DNA of 64,000 nt, taken from positions 124,001 to 188,000 of the forward strand of contig NZ_WIXI01000049.1 in the NCBI RefSeq assembly GCF_009617585.1, given 5' to 3'. The translations under genes and the position numbers were made by a program. The number at the start of each line of letters is the position of its first letter. The stretch's first letter is position 1. Source of the stretch: Endobacterium cereale (GTDB taxonomy: Bacteria > Pseudomonadota > Alphaproteobacteria > Rhizobiales > Rhizobiaceae). The notes beneath the pieces are model-generated. The model searched no databases, was not told where the DNA came from, and was given only the letters and a program-made list of their open reading frames with translations. This document shows positions 1 to 7,625 of this stretch, piece by piece.

Positions 1-450
1 ACCGGCGACTTCACCGAGCGCCGGGTTGTTGCCGGCCACATAGAGATCGCGGATCGTGTTGTCGTTGACGGAAGGCGCGCGGTCGACCAGCGCCACGAAT
101 TTTCCGTCATCCTTGACCTGCTGGATGGCCGAAACGAGCTGATCCGGATCGGTCGGCAGGATGACCAGCGCGTCGATGCCCTGCACGGCCAGATCCTGCA
201 CGGCATTGGCCTGGCTTGCCGGATCCGCCGAAGTCTTGACGATGACGTTGAGGCCCTTGTGTTCGGCCATCAGAAGTTTGGCGACACGTTCGGCATGGAA
301 CACCACGCCGGCCGTCCAGCCATGGTCGGCGGCCGGAATGGACACGCCGATCGTTACCTTTTTTGCTTCCTGCGCCCAGCTGACGCCGGGGCCGATGGCG
401 ACCGTGGCAGCGAGTGCCGCTGCGGCAATCCCAAAAGTTCTTCTGCGCAT
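1..450 (-). CDS. Sugar ABC transporter periplasmic binding protein, C-terminus cut by window edge
   Basis: First 150 residues of a type-1 periplasmic sugar-binding protein (RbsB/XylF-like superfamily), which would capture a sugar in the periplasm and hand it to the permease encoded just upstream. The start at 450 gives a typical signal peptide: MRRRTFG, a hydrophobic Ala-rich stretch, and likely cleavage after VSWA. The mature start, KKVTIGVSIPAADHGWTAGV, is typical of the family, as is the segment VQGIDALVILPTDPDQL. It is the third gene of a leftward ATPase-permease-binding protein operon. The xyl operator upstream of that operon points to xylose or another pentose, but specificity cannot be read from the visible part. 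Confidence 0.88.
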   Translation of the reverse strand, partial: MRRRTFGIAAAALAATVAIGPGVSWAQEAKKVTIGVSIPAADHGWTAGVVFHAERVAKLLMAEHKGLNVIVKTSADPASQANAVQDLAVQGIDALVILPTDPDQLVSAIQQVKDDGKFVALVDRAPSVNDNTIRDLYVAGNNPALGEVAG

Positions 451-529
451 GTTCTCTCTCCCAAGATGAACGGGGTCTCTCCTCCCCACCGGACCCGCCC
501 CAGATGGCCCGGCGTAACTGTAAAACCTG

Positions 530-1531
530 TTATTTTCGCATCAGCGTGCGCTGCACCAGCATGGCGATGATGATGATCGCTCCCTGGATCGCGCCGATCA
601 GATATTCGCTGACGAAATTGGAAAGCAGCATGATATTGCCGACGATTTCCAGAATGAACGCCCCGCAGATCGTGCCCCAGATGCGGCCCACACCACCCCG
701 CAAGGCGGTGCCGCCGACCACGACGGCAGTAATCGCCTGCAATTCCCACAGAATGCCGGTGGTTGCCGAAGTCGAGCCCAGACGCGGCACATAGATGATG
801 ACGGCAACGGCGACGCACAGGCCCTGAATGACATAGGCAATGGTGCGCACTTTTTGCACCGAAATGCCGGAGTAGCGTGCCACTTCCTCATTGGAACCGA
901 CCGCGATCACATGCCGGCCAAAACGGGTGCGGTATAGCACGAAGGCGGCGATCGCGGCGGTCACGAAGATCACGATGATCGGGATCGGAACGCCAAACAC
1001 ATCGCCAAAATAGACCGGGCGATAGAGCTGCTGCAGTTCGCGGTCGCGAACGGTGATCGATCCGCCCTGAGACAGCCACGTCGTCAGGCCGCGATAGATG
1101 CCCATCATGCCGAGCGTGGCGATAAAAGGTTCGATCTTGCCAACCGTGGTGATCAAACCATTGGTGAGGCCGCAGGCGGCGCCGAGGATCAAGGCAAGCA
1201 ACATCGCCACGATCAGCATCAGCATCGGATCGGCAACCGCGCCGGAATTCATGAACAGGATCATCAGGCTGGCCACGAAGGCGACCATCGAGCCGACCGA
1301 CAGATCAAGCCCGCCGGACGAGATGACGTAGGTCGCACCCAGCGCGATGACGGCAATGAAGGCACTACGGGTGATGACATTGGTGAGGTTGGCGAGCGAG
1401 ACGAAATTCGGATTGGCGAAATAGCCCAGCACCAGAAGCAGCGCCAGCGCCACGAATGGCGCGATCGCCGCCATGTCCCAGTCTTTTGACGTTTTGGGCG
1501 CCTTGGTGGTGTCCGTTGCGACCGCGTTCAT
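530..1531 (-). CDS. Sugar ABC transporter permease (RbsC/XylH family)
   Basis: Inner-membrane permease of 333 residues with about 8-10 hydrophobic segments and the family signature GGLDLSVGSMVAF near residue 72, which marks the BPD_transp_2 (ribose/xylose/galactose) permeases. Its start overlaps the ATPase stop by 4 bp, so the two are probably translationally coupled, and the binding-protein gene follows after 79 bp. The operon probably imports a pentose (xylose inferred from the shared operator with xylA and the lacI-xylB unit). The N-terminal 30 residues are hydrophilic and cytoplasmic. Confidence 0.9.
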   Translation of the reverse strand: MNAVATDTTKAPKTSKDWDMAAIAPFVALALLLVLGYFANPNFVSLANLTNVITRSAFIAVIALGATYVISSGGLDLSVGSMVAFVASLMILFMNSGAVADPMLMLIVAMLLALILGAACGLTNGLITTVGKIEPFIATLGMMGIYRGLTTWLSQGGSITVRDRELQQLYRPVYFGDVFGVPIPIIVIFVTAAIAAFVLYRTRFGRHVIAVGSNEEVARYSGISVQKVRTIAYVIQGLCVAVAVIIYVPRLGSTSATTGILWELQAITAVVVGGTALRGGVGRIWGTICGAFILEIVGNIMLLSNFVSEYLIGAIQGAIIIIAMLVQRTLMRK

Positions 1532-3069
1532 GCCGCCTCCCCCGCGCCTGCATTCACACCCGTCGCCAGCTGCACGATCTCGTTTTCGGTCATACGTTCC
1601 CCCTCCACTTCACCAACGATCGTCCCTGAGCGCATGACATGGATGCGGTCGCAGATGCCGATCAGCTCAGGCATTTCGGAGGAGACGACGATGATCGATC
1701 GCCCCTCTTCGGCCAGCCCGGCAATGAACTTGTAGATCTGTTCCTTGTTGCCGATATCGATGCCGCGCGTCGGCTCATCGATGATGACGACCTGTGGATC
1801 GAGCAGCATCATTTTTGCAAGCAGCAGTTTTTGCTGGTTGCCGCCGGAAAGCTGGCCCGCGAGGATATTTTTTGTGGCCGTGCGGATATCGAAATCCTCG
1901 ATCGCCTTGTCGAGAGCATCGCTTTCCCGCTTGCTATCGATCTGAAAGCCGCGAATGAACTTTCCGAGCGATGCCAGCGTCAGGTTGGTGCGCAGGTCCT
2001 TGGTCAAGAGCAGGCCCTTGCCCTTGCGGTCTTCCGACAGATAGGCGACGCCGGCTTTCAGGCTGGAATGAACGTCGGTGAACGCTACCGAATGACCGCG
2101 AAACGTCACTTTGCCTTTTCCCGGACGAAGACCCACCAGCCCCTCCATCAATTCTGTACGTCCGGCACCGATCAGCCCGGCAAAGCCGAGGATTTCTCCC
2201 TTGCGCAGGGAAAAACTTGCGCCGCGCGCATAACCCGGCACGTCGAAATCTTCGACATTCAACACGGTCTCCCGCGCCTCGGCGGTATGCCGATCGGGAT
2301 AGAGTTTTGCCACATCCCGGCCGACCATCAACCGCGCCATATCGGCGGGCTGCAATTCGGATGTTTCGTGTGAGGCGACCAATCGGCCATCGCGCAATAC
2401 AGTGACGCGATCGGCGATCTCCTTCACCTCCGGCAGCCGGTGCGAAATGTAGAGGATGCCGACACCCTTGGCGCGGATATCGCGAATGACCTTTAACAGC
2501 GCCTCGGTTTCATGCGGTGTCAGCGAGGCGGTCGGCTCATCGAAGATGACGATGCGATGTGGCACCAGCAGCACGCGGGCGATCTGCACCAGTTGCCGCT
2601 GCGCGATGGAAAGCCGCGAGACAATGGCATTCGGATCGAGATCGCCGCCAAGATCGCGGACCGCCTTTGCGGCTCCCTCGTTCATAGTCCGGTCGTCCAG
2701 CGCAAGACCCTTGCCGAGTTCGCGGCCGAGATAGATGTTCTGGGCAACCGTCAGGTCCGGTGCGAGAAGAATTTCCTGATGCACCAGCACGATGCCGTGG
2801 TTTTCCGCATCCACCGGGCCGGCAAAACTGACCGGTTTACCGTCGATCCGCAACTCGCCGCGGGTCGGCTGATGGTTGCCCGCAAGGATTTTCATGAGCG
2901 TCGATTTGCCAGCACCGTTTTCGCCGATAATGGCGTGAACCTCTCCTGCCCGAACGGTCAGGTCGATATCCTTCAGAACCTCGACAATACCAAATGTCTT
3001 CGACAATCCCGCGCCTTGCAGCAGCGGCACCGCATGATCGCTCACTCCCTCGGGCGCAAAAACGCTCAT
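1528..3069 (-). CDS. Sugar ABC transporter ATP-binding protein, double NBD (RbsA/XylG family)
   Basis: Protein of 513 residues with two fused nucleotide-binding domains, the normal form for carbohydrate uptake family 2. The first NBD has Walker A GENGAGKST and Walker B VIFDEPTASL. The second has LSGGNQQKLLLAKMM and VIIDEPTRGID, with the degenerate second Walker A (GAGRTELME) usual in this family. It energises import through the permease encoded next. I chose the ATG at 3069 (MSVFAPEG) because the longer frame would need a TTG start at 3144, and because this ATG overlaps by 4 bp (ATGA) a short upstream ORF that has a strong ribosome binding site. Xylose is the likely substrate from context. 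Confidence 0.9.
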   Translation of the reverse strand: MSVFAPEGVSDHAVPLLQGAGLSKTFGIVEVLKDIDLTVRAGEVHAIIGENGAGKSTLMKILAGNHQPTRGELRIDGKPVSFAGPVDAENHGIVLVHQEILLAPDLTVAQNIYLGRELGKGLALDDRTMNEGAAKAVRDLGGDLDPNAIVSRLSIAQRQLVQIARVLLVPHRIVIFDEPTASLTPHETEALLKVIRDIRAKGVGILYISHRLPEVKEIADRVTVLRDGRLVASHETSELQPADMARLMVGRDVAKLYPDRHTAEARETVLNVEDFDVPGYARGASFSLRKGEILGFAGLIGAGRTELMEGLVGLRPGKGKVTFRGHSVAFTDVHSSLKAGVAYLSEDRKGKGLLLTKDLRTNLTLASLGKFIRGFQIDSKRESDALDKAIEDFDIRTATKNILAGQLSGGNQQKLLLAKMMLLDPQVVIIDEPTRGIDIGNKEQIYKFIAGLAEEGRSIIVVSSEMPELIGICDRIHVMRSGTIVGEVEGERMTENEIVQLATGVNAGAGEAA

Positions 3070-3158
3070 GAGCAAGCCACAAAATTCAGGTGCGTCGATA
3101 CGCGTTCGAATGGAAACGCAGATCGAACGCCAGCCTCCTCGCAAGCGGTCGAATGCAT
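3066..3158 (-). CDS. Putative 30-codon leader ORF coupled to the sugar ABC ATPase
   Basis: A short ORF (MHSTACEEAG... ending NFVACS) begins at ATG 3158, 7 nt after a GGAGG Shine-Dalgarno sequence. Its TGA overlaps the ATG of the ATPase gene (ATGA at 3066-3069). The ATPase ATG has no good ribosome binding site of its own, so ribosomes probably load at the leader and re-initiate. The peptide resembles no family I know. The alternative is that the ATPase uses a non-ATG start further upstream and the leader is not made. Confidence 0.5.
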   Translation of the reverse strand: MHSTACEEAGVRSAFPFERVSTHLNFVACS

Positions 3159-3195
3159 TGATAGTCCTCCTGATTGTGGAGGCTAGCCAAGATTA

Positions 3196-3211
3196 TGAGG
3201 TACGTAAAGCA
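3196..3211 (+). promoter_or_regulatory. xyl operator at the sugar ABC operon promoter
   Basis: TGAGGTACGTAAAGCA, one of four copies of a LacI-type operator with a central CG and half-sites TGAnnTAC/GTAnnTCA. It lies 38 nt upstream of the leader ORF start and overlaps a CATAAT-like -10 on the minus strand. The rest of the gap 3212-3416 is AT-rich, with no gene seen. Confidence 0.75.
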
Positions 3212-3416
3212 GGAATTGCCGATCAAGCCTCAACCAAATGTGAGCACGTAAGATGACAGATTATCAACAATCTTTACGAGCATTACCGTTGACGAATTAG
3301 TTTATTCTAATATAAATTGTATTTGACTGAAATCGCAGCCAGAGCCCGGCGCGGCGGACCCTCATTAGGAGGCGTCGGGCTTCTGGCGCGGGTCAGCCTG
3401 TTAAGAACTTCAAATA

Positions 3417-3453
3417 TTTGCGGGCAGAAACGAATTTCGTCTCTGCCCGCAAA
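3417..3453 (-). terminator. Hairpin terminator downstream of xylA
   Basis: A 16-17 bp stem, TTTGCGGGCAGAAACGA pairing with its near-perfect complement at 3437-3453 around a short AT loop, 30 bp past the xylA stop. The trailing U-tract is short, so it may also protect the mRNA 3' end. Confidence 0.75.
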
Positions 3454-3482
3454 TGCGTTTTGCCTTGTCTCTCAGATGTCGA

Positions 3483-4793
3483 TCAAACGTAACGATTGAC
3501 GACGTTTTCCAACAATTCCTGACGGCCGGACTTTGGCTCGGGATTGATGTTTTCGCGCTCCACCCTGGCGGTGATTTCTTCCAGCGAATAATCGCCGCGC
3601 AGCATCTTTTGCGCTTCTGCGTCATTCCACTTGGCGTAACGGTCGGCCAGCGGCTTCGACAGCGCGCCATCCTCCAGCATCTTCGCCGCAGCCTTGAGAC
3701 CGCGTGCGCAAGAATCCATGCCGCCGATATGGCCGATCAGCAGATCTTCCGGGTTGATCGACTGGCGGCGCAGTTTGCTATCGAAATTGGTGCCGCCGGT
3801 GGTGAAGCCGCCCGCGAGCAGAACCTGATAATAGGCCAGCGCCATTTCCGGCACGTTGTTGGGGAACTGGTCGGTATCCCAGCCGGACTGGTAATCGTTG
3901 CGGTTCATATCGATCGAACCAAAGATGCCGTGGGCGTTGGCGAGTGCCAGTTCGTGTTCGAACGTGTGGCCGGCCAGAATGGCGTGGCCCTGCTCGATGT
4001 TCATCTTCACCTCGTTTTCGAGGCCGTACTTTTTCAGGAAGCCGTAGACTGTAGCGACGTCGTAATCGTACTGGTGCTTGGTCGGTTCCTGCGGTTTCGG
4101 CTCGACGAGGATTGCGCCCTTGAAGCCGATCTTGTGTTTGTAATCGACCACCATGTGCAGCATGCGCGCCATCTGGTCGAACTCGCGGGAAAGGTCCGTG
4201 TTGAGCAGGGTTTCGTAACCCTCGCGACCGCCCCACAGAACATAGTTCTCGCCGCCCAGCTTTTGCGTGGCGTCCATGCAGGTCTTGATGGTGGCAGCCG
4301 AATAGGCAAACACGTCCGGGTCGGGATTGGTGGATGCGCCCGACATGAAACGGCGGTTGGAAAACAGGTTAGCCGTGCCCCACAGCAGTTTTACGCCGGT
4401 CTCTTCCTGCTTCTGGGCAAAGTAATCAACGATCTCTTCCAGGTTCTTTTTATCTTCCGCGAACGTCTTGCCTTCAGGGCGTGCGTCGGCATCGTGGAAG
4501 CAATAATAGGGCGCGCCGAGCAGCGAGAACATTTCGAAGGCGACATCGGCCTTCAGCTTGGCCTTCTCCATCTCGCCGTCATACCACGGGCGATCAAACG
4601 TGCGGCCACCGAACGGGTCGCTGCCTTCCCAGGCAAACGAATGCCAATAGGCAACGGCAAAGCGAAGATGGTCCTCCAGCCGCTTGCCGGCGACGATCTC
4701 GTCGGGATTGTAGAAACGGTAGGCCAGCGGATTGGTGCTGTCCGGGCCTTCATATTTGATCTTCTGGATATCGCCGAAAAAGCCGGTTTTCAT
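3483..4793 (-). CDS. xylA: Xylose isomerase
   Basis: Cytoplasmic D-xylose isomerase (D-xylose to D-xylulose), 436 residues, the usual length of the group with the longer N-terminus. Family motifs present are WHSFAWEGSDPFGG, the catalytic-His segment YYCFHDADARPEG, the metal ligands in NIEQGHA, and DMNRNDYQSGWDTDQFP. The ATG at 4793 follows GGAGGAG at good spacing. A longer frame (MRNHQN...) exists but has no ribosome binding site and would run toward the promoter. The gene is monocistronic with its own operator-rich promoter, and acts with xylB, which lies upstream on the same strand. Confidence 0.97.
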   Translation of the reverse strand: MKTGFFGDIQKIKYEGPDSTNPLAYRFYNPDEIVAGKRLEDHLRFAVAYWHSFAWEGSDPFGGRTFDRPWYDGEMEKAKLKADVAFEMFSLLGAPYYCFHDADARPEGKTFAEDKKNLEEIVDYFAQKQEETGVKLLWGTANLFSNRRFMSGASTNPDPDVFAYSAATIKTCMDATQKLGGENYVLWGGREGYETLLNTDLSREFDQMARMLHMVVDYKHKIGFKGAILVEPKPQEPTKHQYDYDVATVYGFLKKYGLENEVKMNIEQGHAILAGHTFEHELALANAHGIFGSIDMNRNDYQSGWDTDQFPNNVPEMALAYYQVLLAGGFTTGGTNFDSKLRRQSINPEDLLIGHIGGMDSCARGLKAAAKMLEDGALSKPLADRYAKWNDAEAQKMLRGDYSLEEITARVERENINPEPKSGRQELLENVVNRYV

Positions 4794-4840
4794 ATGGGTC
4801 TCCTCCCTGAAAAGATGATTTTGATGATTACGCATAAATT

Positions 4841-4883
4841 TGAGGTACGTAAATCAGAATATGACGTACGTACCTCATTGCAA
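4841..4883 (-). promoter_or_regulatory. xylA promoter with two xyl operators
   Basis: On the minus strand TTGCAA (4883-4878) and TATTCT (4861-4856) are 16 nt apart, and that spacer is exactly one operator (TGAGGTACGTACGTCA, 4877-4862). A second operator, TGAGGTACGTAAATCA (4841-4856 on the plus strand), abuts the -10 and covers the start region. This is a classic repressor layout, for which the LacI-family protein encoded at 6459-7484 is the obvious candidate. Confidence 0.78.
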
Positions 4884-4978
4884 GATAAAAATCGCCGCGA
4901 GGCAGCGATCTTCGGTTTTGAGGTGTTTGGGCGATGAGATGTTTTCACTCACCGCCACGGGGAATAGCTCCCTAAAAA

Positions 4979-6433
4979 TCAGCTGGCCAGCGCACGAATG
5001 GCCGGATAAGCGGCGCGATAACGGGCGTAAGCTGCCTCATAACCTTCGCTCAGGCCGGCAACCGGATCGATCGTGGTTTCCGTTTTCGGCGCGGTGCAGA
5101 CCGCAACCGGATCAGCACCGGTCGCGGCAATCAGGCCGAGACGCGCGGCACCGAAAGCCGCACCGAAATCGCCGTCCGCCGGAATATCCACCGGCACGCC
5201 GAGTGATGTGGCAATCGACGCCAGCCAATAGCGCGAGCGCGAACCGCCACCGATGGCAGTCACGCGTTCGATCTGCGTACCGGCCGATTTCAGCGCTTCG
5301 AGATTGTCGCGGATGGCGAAGGTCACGCCTTCCAGCACGGCTTGCGTCAGCACCGAACGGCTGGATTCATGCTCCAGCCCGAGGAAGGCACCGCGAATGA
5401 CAGCATCGTTGTGCGGCGTGCGCTCGCCGGAAAGATACGGCAGGAAGGTGACGCCGGACGGTGCTTTCAGCGTGTCGCCAAGCTCGGCCACTAGATCGGC
5501 AGCGGGCTTGCCGCTCACCTTTGAATGCCAGTTGAGCGCATCGGTGGCAGACAGGATGACGCCCATCTGGTGCCATGTCTTTGGCAGCGCATGGCAGAAG
5601 GCATGCACGGCGCTTTCCGGCTTCGGCAGATAACTGTCGGTGGCGGCAAACAGCACGCCCGACGTGCCGAGCGACACGAAGGCGGAGCCGTGCGACACGG
5701 TACCCATGCCGATGGCCGAGGCCGCATTGTCCCCTGCCCCGCCGGCAACGACCACGTCGTCGGCCATGCCCCATTCGGCAAGCAGCTCGCCGCGCAGTTT
5801 TCCGGCCTGATCCGTGCCTTCCACCAGCGAGGGCATCTGTTTTTCGGAAAGATCGGTGGCCGCCAGAAGCTCGGCCGACCATTTGCGAGCGCCCGTGTCG
5901 AGCCAAGATGTCCCGGCAGAATCCGACATTTCGGAAATGTGCTCACCGGTCAGCCAAAGACGCAAAAAGTCCTTGGGCAGCAGTACCTTGGCTACCTTCG
6001 CAAAGATGTCGGGTTCGTTGTTCTTCACCCATGCCAGTTTTGGCGCGGTGAAGCCGGGGAACACGATATTGCCGGTCAGCTTGCGGAAAATCGGATTGGC
6101 GTCGAGAGCGGCTGCTTCCTTGTGCGAACGCGTATCATTCCACAGGATGCAGGGGCGCAGGACCTTGTCATCGGCATCCAGCAGCGTCGCGCCATGCATC
6201 TGGCCGGAAAGGCCGATGCCCTTCACCGCCGACAATTCCTTCGGGAATTTTGCTTTCAGCCCGGCAACCGCCTCCTCTGTGGCGCGCACCCAGTGTTCCG
6301 GGTCCTGTTCCGACCAGCCGGGATGCGGACGCGACACATCGAGCAAACCATTGGCCGAACCGATGATCTTCTGATCGCCGTCGATAAGCAGCGCCTTTAC
6401 GCCGGACGTGCCGAGATCGAGACCGAGATACAT
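4979..6433 (-). CDS. xylB: Xylulokinase
   Basis: FGGY-family D-xylulose kinase of 484 residues, which phosphorylates D-xylulose for entry to the pentose phosphate pathway. The N-terminal ATPase motif is GLDLGTSGVKALLID, the substrate segment is IGLSGQMHGATLLD, and the C-terminal FGGY segment includes AIGGGSRSRYWLASI. The start at 6433 follows GGGAGGAAAGG. It lies 25 bp downstream of the LacI-family regulator gene on the same strand, so the two form an operon driven from the promoter near 7530. Confidence 0.96.
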   Translation of the reverse strand: MYLGLDLGTSGVKALLIDGDQKIIGSANGLLDVSRPHPGWSEQDPEHWVRATEEAVAGLKAKFPKELSAVKGIGLSGQMHGATLLDADDKVLRPCILWNDTRSHKEAAALDANPIFRKLTGNIVFPGFTAPKLAWVKNNEPDIFAKVAKVLLPKDFLRLWLTGEHISEMSDSAGTSWLDTGARKWSAELLAATDLSEKQMPSLVEGTDQAGKLRGELLAEWGMADDVVVAGGAGDNAASAIGMGTVSHGSAFVSLGTSGVLFAATDSYLPKPESAVHAFCHALPKTWHQMGVILSATDALNWHSKVSGKPAADLVAELGDTLKAPSGVTFLPYLSGERTPHNDAVIRGAFLGLEHESSRSVLTQAVLEGVTFAIRDNLEALKSAGTQIERVTAIGGGSRSRYWLASIATSLGVPVDIPADGDFGAAFGAARLGLIAATGADPVAVCTAPKTETTIDPVAGLSEGYEAAYARYRAAYPAIRALAS

Positions 6434-6458
6434 GCTGTTTCCTTTCCTCCCGCCGCCT

Positions 6459-7484
6459 TCAGGGCAGGTTGTCCTTCAAGAAAATGTCTATGCGAATACG
6501 TTCCTGCGCGGCGATGACAGGTAGGCCATCCGCCTTCGCCTTCAAGACACGGATGGCGCTGCGCACCTCATGCCCGGCATCCTGATTGAGCACGGCATCA
6601 ATCGTGCCATCCACCAATGCGGCGCTGCTTAGCCCCGTCAACTCGTGCAGGATCACCACCGGCGCAGGCGAAAGCGGTTTTGCCTCCAGCACCGGCAAAA
6701 GACCGCGATTACCAGCACCCAGACTGTAGATGCCACAGATGTCGGGATGCTGACGCAGCACATCGCCGATCAGCGTTTCCACCAACTCCGGATCATCCCG
6801 GCCCTCAACGGCGGGCAGCAATGCCAAGTGCGGAAAATTCTGGCGCATCACCTCGGCAAACCCATCGAGACGTTCGCGGTGATCGCGCACCATCAGCGAA
6901 CCGGCCAGCGGCACAATCTTGCCTTGCCTCGAGCCCAGAAAACGCCCCATCAAAGTGGCGGCAGTGCGCCCGGCGGCGATATTGTCGATACCGGCATAAT
7001 GATCGCGCGGCGATTGGCTGAGATCGGAGACAAGCGTCACCATCGGAATGCCAGCAGCCGCCACACGGCCTGCTGCCTCGCGCACGTCAGGCGCATCGAC
7101 AGCCACGAAAGCGACACCAGCCGCATCACCGGCGGCGACCTTGTCCAGCGCTGCTACGAGAGCCGCACTTTCCAGCGCCGGCACGTCGATCACCTCGATC
7201 CGCGTGCGCTCGGTCCCGGAGCGGGCGATCGCCTCCTCCACCTCGCGGCGCAGACCGAGCATGAAAGGGTTTTCGTTGACCGGCAGAATGAAGACAAACG
7301 GGTAAACGCGGCTCTTCGCGAGATTTGCGGCAGCGACATCGCGCACATAACCAAGAGACGCAATCGCTTCCTCGACCCGCACTCGCGTGCCTTCGCGCAC
7401 ACCCGGCCGGGCATTGAGCACACGGTCAACGGTGGCAAGGCTGACGCCGGCACTTCTGGCGATGTCATGGACCGTCGGCTTCAT
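6459..7484 (-). CDS. LacI-family transcriptional regulator of the xylose genes
   Basis: 341 residues: an N-terminal LacI HTH (TVHDIARSAGVSLATVDRVL, residues 3-23), a hinge helix, and a periplasmic-binding-protein-like sugar sensor domain. The ATG at 7484 (MKPTVHDIA) has GGAGGAG upstream; the longer frame (MLLSGT...) has no support. Its promoter carries the same palindrome as xylA and the sugar ABC operon, so it probably represses all three, including itself, and is released by xylose or a derivative. The regulator-operator link is inferred from position and from the palindrome having LacI-type symmetry with a central CG. Confidence 0.9.
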   Translation of the reverse strand: MKPTVHDIARSAGVSLATVDRVLNARPGVREGTRVRVEEAIASLGYVRDVAAANLAKSRVYPFVFILPVNENPFMLGLRREVEEAIARSGTERTRIEVIDVPALESAALVAALDKVAAGDAAGVAFVAVDAPDVREAAGRVAAAGIPMVTLVSDLSQSPRDHYAGIDNIAAGRTAATLMGRFLGSRQGKIVPLAGSLMVRDHRERLDGFAEVMRQNFPHLALLPAVEGRDDPELVETLIGDVLRQHPDICGIYSLGAGNRGLLPVLEAKPLSPAPVVILHELTGLSSAALVDGTIDAVLNQDAGHEVRSAIRVLKAKADGLPVIAAQERIRIDIFLKDNLP

Positions 7485-7518
7485 GCGCACTCCTCCGCCC
7501 GTGTGGTAGCGAAAAAGC

Positions 7519-7548
7519 TGAGGTACGTAAATCAGATTTTTGTCGCAA
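7519..7548 (-). promoter_or_regulatory. Promoter and operator of the lacI-xylB operon
   Basis: TGAGGTACGTAAATCA at 7519-7534 is identical over 16 bp to the second xylA operator. On the minus strand TTGCGA (7548-7543) lies 17 nt from a weak -10, TACCTC (7525-7520), so the operator overlaps the -10 and autoregulation is likely. Confidence 0.7.
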
Positions 7549-7570
7549 CTCGTGCCGCTCAACAGCAAAA

Positions 7571-7599
7571 CGGGGCCGCTGCTTAAGGCAGCGACCCCG
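7571..7599 (-). terminator. Rho-independent terminator after emrB-like gene
   Basis: Inverted repeat CGGGGCCGCTGC/GCAGCGACCCCG (12-bp arms, one mismatch, 5-nt loop), followed on the minus strand by TTTT. It lies 27 bp past the efflux gene stop. Confidence 0.85.
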
Positions 7600-7625
7600 A
7601 GTGGCGCGGTGGATTCCTTGAAAAA

